Source of the DNA: an uncultured Porphyromonas sp. | GTDB taxonomy: Bacteria; Bacteroidota; Bacteroidia; Bacteroidales; Porphyromonadaceae | Reading direction: 5' to 3' | NCBI GenBank assembly: GCA_947253195.1 | Contig: CAMXXM010000066.1 | Location: 1-7,309 of the forward strand | Length of the DNA stretch: 7,309 nt | In this document: positions 1 through 7,232 of the stretch, piece by piece | Layout: every line of letters starts with the position of its first letter | How positions within the stretch are numbered: position 1 is the stretch's first letter | The notes under the pieces: model-generated | The model's database searches: none | What the model saw: the letters and a program-made list of their open reading frames with translations, nothing else | What the model was told of the DNA's origin: nothing | Position numbers and translations under genes: made by a program

Positions 1-1
1 T

Positions 2-3000
2 GAGAGCGCCCGTGGCTCTGTGATCTCGGCGACGATGACGGACGCCGACGGCAAGCCGAAGGAGGTGTATGTGACCGGTGGCGTCAGGGTGGTGACGAAT
101 GAGGACGGCACGGTGGAGCTTCTGCCTACCGATGATGACGCTCCCATCTACGTCTACGATGAGTCTGTAGACGGAGAGGAGAAGGGGCATATCGTGCAGA
201 TGGACGACCTCTCCTCCCCTCAGTTAGTGGCGGAGGACTACCTCGACCTTGTGCAGGCAGCGGTAGACGAAGCGGATGAGGCATTTTTCAACGAGGTACA
301 GCAGGCAGAGGAGCAGGCGGCACTGGGTCAGGCATCACAGGGCGAGCAAGGAGAGGGGACTATCCGCACACCTAACGGGAGATCGTTCCCGGTCATCTCC
401 GGGGAAGACGCGCTGAGTGAGATAGAGATGATCACGTCAGAGCGGAGCGATGAGGCACCGTCTCTCCCTGAGCCAATCGTGGAGTCCGCCGACTTTGACA
501 AGGAGTTCGGTGCGCCCGTGGAGACACCCATCAGTACCGTTACGGTTGGGAGAGGGGCTTTCTACAAGATGGTTCAGAACGGACGTACGGAACTCAGTGG
601 CGCCATTAAGCCGACACTTACAGACCCTGATTATATCGTAAAGGATGGAGACACGTTCCTCTACGTGAAGCTGTATCGCAACTCCTCAGGAGATATGGTG
701 CGCAATATAGTTGCTGTGGAGAAGACAGACGGGGAGCTTCATTACCTTGCTTCCATACATCCTAAGACGGACAGCAACCTAAAGAACAAAATCAAGTCCG
801 GTGGGCTCTTGATTGATCATCTCTCCATAAGAGGAGAGAAGGGCGAGCAGCCTCAAGGACTACAGTCAGAATTCCCAGCGGACTTGTCGGACAAAGGTAC
901 GGAAAAGTCTGAGGATGAACAATTCATCTCCTCTCTCCCGAGGACGAGAGAAGGCGAGGTGGACGGTCTCAGGCTGATGAGCGAGCGACCGGATGACTTC
1001 ATCCGCTATCTCGGTCAGCTGTACGGAGAGGACTTTGTCGCTTCCCTGCCGATGTCCAAGAGTGGCGCACTTGACCTAAAGGCTCTCACGCCTGAGCAGA
1101 CGCTGAGGGTGAACGAAGCGGCTCTCGGGAAGAGCGGTGCCGTCGAGGCGGCACGGCAGAGACGCTCCCAGGTCGGTGCGGAGCGAGCCAAGTTGGAAGC
1201 AGAGGTGAAGAATGACCTCGGCAACTTAGAGAAGCGGATGGCTCTTCGCAAGGCATCCGAGGAGTATCGGCTCTATGATGACTATGTCCGCACCGCCGAG
1301 GAGCAGGCACGGCAAGAGCTGGAGGCGCGGAGACGTGCCGAAGAGGAAGCTCTGACACCCGAAGAGCGACAGAAGAGGGAGGAAGAGAAGAGACGCAAGG
1401 AGCAGGAGAAAAGAGAGCGGGAGGAGCGGATCCGATTAGAGAACGAGCGCAGGCGTAGGGAGCGTGAGGAGCTGGAGCGCAACGCCGAGGGCTCTACCGT
1501 GCGAGAGTACACGGAGGATCCGCCACGGCAGGCGCGAGCCCGTGGCGCACGACTTGTGAATGGAGCAGTAGTGTACCGTCAGGAGCCTATGACGGTGGAG
1601 CATTACGCAGACGCAGAGCGAGCCTTCAGTCAGCGACCGGGCGAGACACGTGTCCCGGTGAAGCGGACGATCGTGGAAGCGGAGAGCCTGCAGGCGAGCC
1701 ACAAGGAGGGACGGATGAACCCGAGGCACTTCATCCCCGAAGCACAACCAAAGGACAGAGCGGACAATGGGCTTAGCTCCACGGCGGCAGACCGCATAGC
1801 GAGCGATATTCGCCCTGACGAGATCATAGGAGGCATCACCGCCTACACCGGTGCGCCCGTCGTCAATGGTCGTGGCGAGGTGATACAGGGCAACAACCGC
1901 ACGGACGCACTTCAGACGATGTACGATGGGGCGGAGCGTCACGCCAAGAGCGCAGAGCGCTACAAAGAGTACCTGAAGGCTCACGCCTCGGAGTTCGGGA
2001 TGACAGCGGAGCAGGTAGAAGCGATGGCGCACCCCGTGGCGGTGGACGTGGCAGAGGTGTCGGACAGCGAAGCCATTCGCCTCGGACACCGAGGGCAGAC
2101 AGACCTTGAGAGTGCCGGGACGGACACGATGAACGCTCAGACGGTAGGTGAGGAGCTGAATAGCGACACCGACCCTCAGAGCGGTCAGTCTATGTTGGTC
2201 TCTTTCTTTAACCACATCTTCAACCGCACGGGGGCAAACGGAGCTGAACTGAGTGCGAAGATGGACAATATGCTCAACCGCAATGCGGAGGAGGGTCTGC
2301 AATTCCTCCACGAGCACGGCTACATCACCGACACCCAGTATAAGAATGCCTTTGAGACCAACAGCGAGGGGAAGCGTGTTGTGACGGCAGAGGCGAAGAC
2401 GGCACTAAAGGACGTAGCCCTCTATCAGCTGGCGGACGTGATCGGACCACGTGCGATGGACATCTTCTACCGCCTGCCCGCCTCGGCTCGCAACGGCTTA
2501 GCGACTTTTCTCTATAGGGACAGCCAGGCTTCCTTCGAGACGAGCCTTGCGCCCGACCTTGGAGATGCGCTCCTGGTGTGGGACAGCCTAAGGCAGGATC
2601 CGGACTTTGCGGGACAGACAAACTTTGAGAGTGCGAAGATCTTCATCCTCGGCAAGGTGAGTCTCTTTGGGCGTAGCGAGCTGGAGACGAACCTCGGGGA
2701 GGCATCCTCGCTCGCTAAGCTCCTTGCCGCCTCTCTGCAGACGCAGACGGAGGAGCAGATAGCGAGTGTGCTTAATCAGTACTACGACCTTGTGGGGGCG
2801 AACGAGACGGGCGCCAAGACGCAATCCCTTATGCCCACCTCTCAGCCCACAGACACCAAGGCAGGAGCGGCAGAGGCGGTCTATGGACATGTCTACGAGG
2901 TGCCGTCAGGGCGTGAGAAACACTACCGCTTCCGGAGGGATGGAGTGGAGGACTCCCGGAGAGACGTGGCGGAGGACTTCCGCGCACGGAGAGACGCTCT

Positions 3001-6000
3001 TGCCGACCGGATCACCGAGGAGAGACGCAAGTACGCCGCCGCCATGGACATGGCTCGGACGTTTGGTGTTCCGCTGAAGCTCCACGAGGATATGTCTACC
3101 CTCCCCGAGGAGGTTCGTGCCGGCTTCGATGAGACGCACTTCGTCAAGGGATGGTTCTACAAGGGCGATAACGCCATTCATATCTACCTGCCGGCTAATG
3201 TCGACGCAGATGACGTGAGGGCGACCTTCCTACACGAGGCGGTAGGTCACTATGGCTGTAGGGAGTTGCTCGGTGAGGTAGGCTATAATCAGGTGCTGGA
3301 CAACCTCGCCAACAAGCTTGGTGAGGAGGAGGTGCTTCGGGCGATGAGCGAGTACTGTAACGGCTCGCAAGACATCACGGACCTCGGGCAGATTCGTATC
3401 GCTATGGATGAGTGGATCGCTCACCGTGCGGAGAGCGGCATCACGAAGAAGACGGTATGGGAGTCTATCAAGGACTTCTTCCGCAAGGTCTTCGGGCTGT
3501 CCGGAAAGCAGATCGATCAGTCGGCTGAGATGATGGCGGACGACCTCCTCAGACGCTCTTCCGAGAACCTGCAGAAGCGTGCCGATCGACAGCAGGCGAC
3601 GGCTACTGAGGGATCAGCCCAAGAAGGAGATGAGATGGTCCGCTTTAAGAGATCAAATGTCCCGGCATTTTCTGGTCCCACCCTATTTGGAGAGACCGAT
3701 TCACGAGGAGTGCGCCAACAGCTATTTAACGCAGATGGGACCCCAAAGTCCCCGGGAGTGCGTAATAATGTAGGAAGCGACGAGAGGGGGGAGGGTCTCT
3801 TTGCAGACGATACACGCGAGAGCACCACAAAGAAGAGCGAGACAGAGGACACTCCCCAATCGCAAGAAGCGAAGCAGACACCAAGGCGAACGCTCAAACC
3901 ATCTCTTTTTGGAGACGTCAATAAAGTAGTACCTTTAGTGTCATCAGGGCAAGTGTCAATAGGAGACTTCGCTCAAACCACAGTAGAAAAGAATTCATAT
4001 GGAGACGTCAATAGCCGAAGAGAGAGCCCGCAGAACCGCTCAGTGGGAAGAGAAACACGGAAAGAAGCTCAAAGAGCTGAGCCGAAACGAGTGGATCGAA
4101 GCGATGATGGAAATCGGAGCAATGACCCGACAAGAGGCAGAGGACTACTTGAATTATCTGCTAATGAACAGGTAGAAAAGACCCCTTCGCCCAAACCTGA
4201 GGAGCCAGTCTCTTCAAGGAAGGAAGCGGCGACCGACGAAAGGCAGAAGCCTGTCCAAGATCACAAGGGACAAAATAACACTGGTAGTACTCTACCGGTG
4301 AGTAAGATTGTACCCCCAAAGAACCAAAACAACTATCGTGTAACAGAAGGTGAACAGCCGATGACACCTGCAGCACGATATAAAGCAAACATCGATGCTA
4401 TAGACCTATACAAGAAACTCTCTGAGGAAGGGCGTACGCCGACGAAAGAGGAGCAGAAGGTATTGGCATCCTATAGTGGGTGGGGAGGTCTCGGACAGTA
4501 CTTCAACAACGGACTATACCGAGCAACGCTCATTGACAAATTAGGGAAAGAGGGCTTTGATAGTGCAGCTATGTCTGTGAACTCTGCCTATTACACACCC
4601 TTCCCCATAATCAATAGTCTGTGGGCAGCCGTTCTTCAGTTAGGCTTCAGAGGAGGGAATATACTTGAAAGCAGTGCTGGCATAGGAAACATACTTGCAG
4701 CGATCCCGGATGGCGCAAACAGAGTCTCCACAATTCACGCTGTAGAGATAGATGAGCTATCGGGAAACATTCTTGATATGCTCTATCCCGATGCAAAAGT
4801 TGATGTCGCAGGCTTTCAGAATGTATCAATTGCTCCCGGAAGTATTGATCTTGCCATCACAAATGTCCCCTTTGTGTCAGGGTTGAATGTCTACGACAAG
4901 GAGAACAAGGATCTCAGTGGGCTATTCCACGATTTACACGACTTTGTTATAGCAAAGAATGTGAGGACACTCAGCCCCGGCGGTCTCGGTGTCTTCATCA
5001 CCTCATCAAATACGTTAGACAAAAGTTCAACGCTAAAGAATTGGCTCTCAACGAGTGGCTCTGCAGATGTAATTGGGGCTTTTCGCTTGAATAACGAGAC
5101 CTTTGGAGGTACAAAGGTCACAAGTGACATCATCATCATTAGGAAGCGTGTAAATGGCAAGATAGACCCTCACGCTATAGATGTGAGTGGAACCTCTATC
5201 TATAAAATGTCTGAAGGCACCTATGATAGTGATACACACTCTCCCATCACGATCAATACTTACTTCGTTAATCACCCTGAGTTTATCGGTGGCGAGCCAT
5301 CTATTGGGTTTGATCAGGGGGACACCTCCTATAGACCAATGGCGATTGGTGTCTACCCGACTCAGTCTGTTGACCAAGATAGAGCGCTGTCTTCTTGGGT
5401 CTCTTCGCTTGGATCTCTGAAGCAGGAGTCTGCAATACCACGGCAGGAGACCTCGTCAGAATACGATGCAACAGACAAACTGCAAGGGAGCATCTTGATA
5501 GACTCTTCAGGTCGTATCTGCTGTAGTGACAGGGGGCTTGCCGTGCCTCTTGAAGGGGTCAATGAGAACAAGGTCCGAGGGTATACCAAACAGGAGGCAG
5601 TGCGTGACTATGTCTCCCTAAAGTCCGCCCTGGACACCCTCATACGATACCAGCTGGAGACCACTACCGATGAGGGAATAGAGCCTCTTATCCGTGCGCT
5701 GAATACGGCGTATGATACATTCGTTGGGAAGTATGGCTACCTAAATGACAACTTAGGAATTAGCTTCATCAAGAACAACGATAGCGAATTCGCTTCCGTA
5801 GCCGCGCTGGAGGATGTGACACTAACGGACAAGGACGACGAGAAAGGTCGCCCGATCAAACGCTACGAGAAGACAGAGATATTCAGATCCCGCCAGATCG
5901 CTGGTCCAAAAGAATACAAGGTCGGTAACCTAAGGGATGGGATCCAAGTCAGCCTGTACAAGAATGGCACGGTAGACGTAGACTTCATAGCCGAGAGCCT

Positions 6001-7232
6001 CGGAATGGACAAGGAGACTACAAGAAGTCAGCTCCTCAGGGAGGGATTAGTTTATGAAGACCCTGACGGGGGAGAGCTTGTTGTCTCCTACCTCTATCAA
6101 AGTGGAGACATACGACAGAAGATCAAGATAGCCGAGGAGGCACTAAGTAGAGATGGTGGCGAGCGCTTTGAGAGCAATCTGAAAGCACTTAGGGCTGTTG
6201 TACCACCTTCTATACCGGCTCACTTAGTCCCTCTAAAACTTGGCAGTACGTGGGCACCAACTAAGCTTCTTGACGATTACCTAAAGGCAAAAACGGGGCG
6301 AGAGGCAACCTTCAACCACGCAGGAGACATATGGACGATGACTATATCTCCTACGTCAGAACTGAGTTGGCAAGAGCATATGGCCATAGTTAATAAAGAT
6401 GCTGATATGGGTGTCCGTAGCTCTTTAGTGCATAAGACCGTGCCTTTCTCTGAACTTGTTGTTTACGCCCTAAACAATGGCCGTCCAGACTTTTCTTCTT
6501 CATACAAGAACGAAGAAGGAGAGAGGGAGACCATCCGAGACAAGGAAGCGACTGATCTTGCACGGCAGAAGATAGAGGACCTACGTGAAGACTACGTCTC
6601 GTGGGTGGCTGACCATCTGCAAGAAAACGAGGAAGTCGCAAATGAGGTAGAGGAGGTTTACAACAACACCTTTAACTCTTACGTCTCGCCAAAGATACCG
6701 GACAATATGCTCCCCTCATTATTCGAGGGAAGTGCTAATGGCATATCTCTCTACCCACATCAGAAGAGAGCCGTCTTGAAGACGATGAACCAGAGCGTGA
6801 TGCTTGCGCACGAAGTGGGGACGGGTAAGACTTTCACCCTAATATCGTCCGCAATGGAGATGCGCCGCTTGGGGATCGCAAAAAAACCAATGATTGTCGT
6901 GCAAAACGCCACCATTGGGCAGTTTGCGAGCAGTGCCAAGAAGCTATATCCTGCAGCAAAGATATTAGCCCTTGATGATACTGATAGAGGAAAGTCAGGA
7001 CGTATGCGCTTCTATGGGAAGATAAAGTATGCGGACTGGGATATGGTTATAGTCCCTCAAAGCACATTTGAGCTTATCGCAAATAGTCCTTCAAGGGAGG
7101 AGGCATACAAGCTGAAGCGGATTGACGAGATAGAACACGTTATCTCCGTCCTTGAAGACCAGCAATCAGAAGACAGCCAGGAGAACAATAGTATCTCGCA
7201 AAAGATCAGACAACTCAGACGTCAGGTATGGG
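2..7232 (+). CDS. Giant polyvalent protein, partial at both ends (ParB-like, metallopeptidase, DNA methyltransferase, SNF2 helicase)
   Basis: One uninterrupted frame carries about 2,404 authentic residues counted from the GTG at base 20. The frame is already open at base 2, so GTG20 is only the first possible start inside the window and the protein probably begins upstream. Visible modules in order are an acidic N-terminus, a BECR-like patch, a coiled coil, a DdrB/ParB-like domain (QGNNR at 623-627), a metallopeptidase (HEAVGH at 1072-1077), a disordered linker, an adenine methyltransferase (ESSAGIGN 1550-1557, NVPF 1615-1618) and the first part of an SNF2 helicase (GTGKT 2267-2271). Such combinations are known as polyvalent proteins of phages and conjugative elements. 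They are proposed to be delivered with or expressed early from the element, to protect and establish its DNA and counter the host. The last 24 codons and the stop at 7304-7306 are adapter-derived, so the real C-terminus is missing. No neighbouring gene is available for context. The domain calls come from motifs read by eye; the overall class is well supported, the cellular role is inferred. Confidence 0.9.
20..559 (+). other. N-terminal acidic region of the giant protein, unassigned
   Basis: Residues 1-180 are rich in Asp, Glu and Gln, with a beta-like first part (VYVTGGVRVV, IYVYDE) followed by an acidic helical stretch at about 68-105. I recognise no family. GC is high (about 57-67% per line). 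Because the frame is open upstream, this may be the tail of an earlier domain and not a true N-terminus. It ends in a Pro/Ser/Glu-rich linker before the AT-richer patch that follows. Confidence 0.5.
541..835 (+). other. Possible BECR-fold (Barnase/EndoU/ColicinE5/RelE-like) nuclease domain
   Basis: Residues 181-268 have the pattern I associate with phage BECR-type nuclease-like domains of polyvalent and MuF proteins. A short helix leads to 'IKPTLTDPDYIV' (196-207), then a beta strand 'LYVKLYR' (214-220), a second strand 'NIVAVEK' around 229-235, and a third strand ending in 'ASIHPKT' (244-250) before a Lys/Asn-rich helix. In those families the domain is a toxin-like RNase or a decayed relative. 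Candidate functional residues are K217, H247 and K249, but I cannot align them to a catalytic set. The domain sits in a patch of lower GC than either flank, which fits exchange as a cassette. It could instead be another small alpha/beta domain; the family assignment is tentative. Confidence 0.4.
1142..1480 (+). other. Charged coiled-coil region
   Basis: Residues 375-487 are dominated by Glu, Arg, Lys and Gln in runs typical of a long single helix or coiled coil, for example 'EERQKREEEKRRKEQEKRE'. Leu, Ala and Ile are spaced along the opening part. It separates the N-terminal modules from the ParB-like domain and probably acts as a rigid spacer or oligomerisation segment. Low-complexity Glu/Arg runs will attract spurious database matches and should be masked. 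Confidence 0.8.
1622..2200 (+). other. DdrB/ParB-like domain
   Basis: Residues about 535-727 match the DdrB-like branch of the ParB superfamily found in polyvalent proteins. Supporting segments in order are 'ESLQASH' (555-561), 'NPRHFIPEAQPKDR' (567-580), the helix around 'AADRIASDI', 'GAPVVNGRGEVIQGNNRTDAL' split around the conserved turn (QGNNR at 623-627), and a following helix. In ParB proteins the equivalent GxxR box contributes to nucleotide binding; in the DdrB-like branch nuclease, DNA-binding or nucleotide-dependent roles have been proposed but not settled. The second Asn of GNNR sits where many relatives have Gly (GNGR). The order of the segments and their spacing make the family call fairly secure; activity is unknown. 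Confidence 0.75.
2201..2881 (+). other. Helical extension after the ParB-like domain
   Basis: Residues about 728-954 form a mostly helical segment with repeated hydrophobic helices, for example 'GYITDTQYKNAF' and 'LATFLYRDSQASF'. It ends in a Gln/Ser/Thr-rich linker around 935-950. In DdrB-like proteins the ParB fold is usually followed by such a helical region, beginning with a turn similar to the 'HGYITDTQYKNA' seen here, so I read it as the C-terminal half of the same module and not as a separate enzyme. No catalytic motif is visible. Confidence 0.5.
2921..3601 (+). other. Zinc-metallopeptidase-like domain (HExxGH)
   Basis: Residues about 976-1200 contain 'LHEAVGHYG' (1071-1079), an H-E-x-x-G-H form of the zinc motif in which H1072 and H1077 would bind zinc and E1073 would be the catalytic base. 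The spacing is HExxxH, as in dipeptidyl peptidase III and in phage polyvalent metallopeptidases, not classic HExxH. Downstream, 'MDEWIAHRAE' carries E1131, a good candidate for the third ligand on a helix 54 residues after H1077. The lead-in has beta segments such as 'NAIHIYLP' ahead of the motif helix. A basic C-terminal helix pair follows. In related elements these peptidases are presumed to cleave host proteins or to process the polyprotein. The zinc site looks intact; the substrate is unknown. Confidence 0.75.
3891..4013 (+). repeat. Two-copy direct repeat built from an 11-base and a 14-base word
   Basis: CGCTCAAACCA occurs at 3891-3901 and 3970-3980, and TGGAGACGTCAATA at 3910-3923 and 4000-4013. 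The two words keep the same order in both copies, but the gap between them is 8 bases in the first and 19 in the second. The 14-base word is in frame with itself in the giant ORF (FGDVN then YGDVN), while the 11-base word is read in different frames. The second copy covers the leader and first codons of the nested ORF; in the first copy the same frame reads TTG-GAG-ACG-TCA-ATA-AAG and then stops. This looks like a decayed tandem duplication of about 80-90 bases. Confidence 0.7.
3908..3937 (+). promoter_or_regulatory. Weak candidate Bacteroidota-type promoter upstream of the nested ORF
   Basis: TTTG at 3908-3911 and TACCTTTA at 3930-3937 resemble the Bacteroides -33 (TTTG) and -7 (TAnnTTTG) elements, with seven of eight -7 bases matching allowing two free positions. 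The 18-base gap is slightly shorter than usual. It lies in the most AT-rich part of the linker and would start a transcript about 55 bases before the ATG at 3999. Such partial matches occur by chance, and the host is not certain. Confidence 0.15.
3999..4175 (+). CDS. Nested 58-residue ORF in another frame, hypothetical protein
   Basis: An ATG at 3999 opens a 58-codon frame ending at TAG 4173-4175, wholly inside the giant ORF but in a different frame (+1 relative to it). The product looks like a real small helical protein. It begins METSIAEERARRTAQWEEKH, continues through 'LKELSRNEWIEAMMEIGAM', and ends 'TRQEAEDYLNYLLMNR', with two Trp, two Tyr and amphipathic spacing of Leu, Ile and Met. Over the same bases the main frame reads as an Arg/Ser/Asn/Asp-rich string with few hydrophobics. 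In its own frame, stops at 3927, 3936, 3960 and 3984 close the approach, and the frame then opens exactly at the ATG. No clear Shine-Dalgarno is seen, only an A-rich leader, which is not disqualifying for Bacteroidota. It could be an overlapping gene, a captured small gene, or chance. I do not recognise the family, and expression is unproven. Confidence 0.45.
   Translation: METSIAEERARRTAQWEEKHGKKLKELSRNEWIEAMMEIGAMTRQEAEDYLNYLLMNR
4328..5180 (+). other. N6-adenine DNA methyltransferase-like domain
   Basis: Residues about 1437-1720 follow the pattern of methyltransferases fused to SNF2 helicases in mobile elements. 'NNYRVTE' (1437-1443) and 'ARYKANIDAID' lead to 'ASYSGWGGLG' (1483-1492), a hallmark pre-domain. 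Then come 'YYTPFPIINSLW', the SAM-binding motif I 'ILESSAGIGNIL' (1548-1559), an acidic strand end 'AVEIDE' for motif II, and the catalytic motif IV 'NVPF' (1615-1618), an accepted variant of NPPF/Y that marks adenine-N6 enzymes. The domain closes with 'FGGTKVTSDIIIIRKR'. The expected role is methylation of element or host DNA, for example to evade restriction. All key motifs are intact. No separate target-recognition domain is obvious, so specificity cannot be read. Confidence 0.85.
5181..6733 (+). other. Connecting region between methyltransferase and helicase
   Basis: Residues about 1721-2238 have no enzyme motif I can name. Related methyltransferase-helicase proteins carry a similar stretch here. 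Features include a helical segment with 'FVGKYGYLND' (about 1902-1911), which is typical of this family, a small helix-turn segment near 'DVDFIAESLGMDKETTRSQLL' read around 1985-2005 that suggests a winged-helix-like or DNA-contact unit, and 'WAPTKLLDDYLK' (about 2078-2089). It probably positions DNA between the two enzymes. Codon use and GC (about 42-52%) match the methyltransferase and helicase, consistent with one inherited unit. Confidence 0.6.
6734..7232 (+). other. SNF2-type helicase, N-terminal part only
   Basis: Residues 2239-2404 hold the opening motifs of a superfamily 2 SNF2-like ATPase. These are a Q-motif-like 'LYPHQKRAV' (2244-2252), Walker A 'HEVGTGKT' (2264-2271) with K2270 and T2271 for nucleotide and magnesium, motif Ia-like 'PMIVVQNATIGQF' (2290-2302), and 'DWDMVIVPQSTFELI' (2339-2353). 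A helical insert follows and the authentic sequence stops before the DExH motif II and the whole second RecA lobe. In this family the ATPase is expected to move along or remodel DNA together with the upstream methyltransferase. The truncation is due to the contig end, so nothing suggests a pseudogene. Confidence 0.9.

Larger units (their letters stand above)
3636..4321 (+). other. Disordered linker between the peptidase and methyltransferase modules
   Basis: Residues about 1206-1434 are rich in Ser, Thr, Asn, Asp, Arg, Lys and Gln, poor in large hydrophobics, and without a recognisable fold. Leu-Phe motifs recur: TLFGE 1221-1225, QLFNA 1234-1238, GLFAD 1259-1263, SLFGD 1295-1299, with a related SYGDVN at 1326-1331. 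GC falls sharply on entering this region (38% in the line at 3901). It contains the duplicated block and the alternate-frame small ORF described separately. It may be a genuine flexible tether or the fused remains of a gene junction. Confidence 0.7.

Noticed and set aside
20..22. GTG at 20 as the true start codon
   Set aside because: The frame is open back to base 2, no ribosome-binding signal is visible in the 19 bases before it, and the first residues do not resemble a protein beginning. The gene most likely enters from upstream.
1436..2317. A 293-codon open frame on the minus strand
   Set aside because: It lies opposite the ParB-like domain in high-GC DNA, has an Arg/Leu/Val/His-rich composition with no motif, and is explained by the codon pattern of the + strand gene. 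The minus-strand frames elsewhere are shadows for the same reason.
2958..3027. GGAGAGACG repeated three times at about 30-base spacing
   Set aside because: The copies are spaced 30 and 31 bases, with the third in another frame. They reflect Arg-Arg/Glu-Arg-Arg codons in a charged helix and not a DNA repeat element.
3579..3773. A 64-codon + strand frame beginning MPIDSRRRLL, in the same frame as the nested ORF
   Set aside because: Its first part overlaps the conserved end of the peptidase module and its translation lacks a coherent helical or hydrophobic pattern. The same frame then runs through Arg/Gln-rich nonsense and several stops before 3999, so it is not joined to the nested ORF.
6880..6886. 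Run of seven A bases that could be a -1 slippery site
   Set aside because: The helicase motifs continue correctly in the same frame on both sides, and I see no obvious downstream stem-loop or useful alternative frame. It reads simply as Ala-Lys-Lys.
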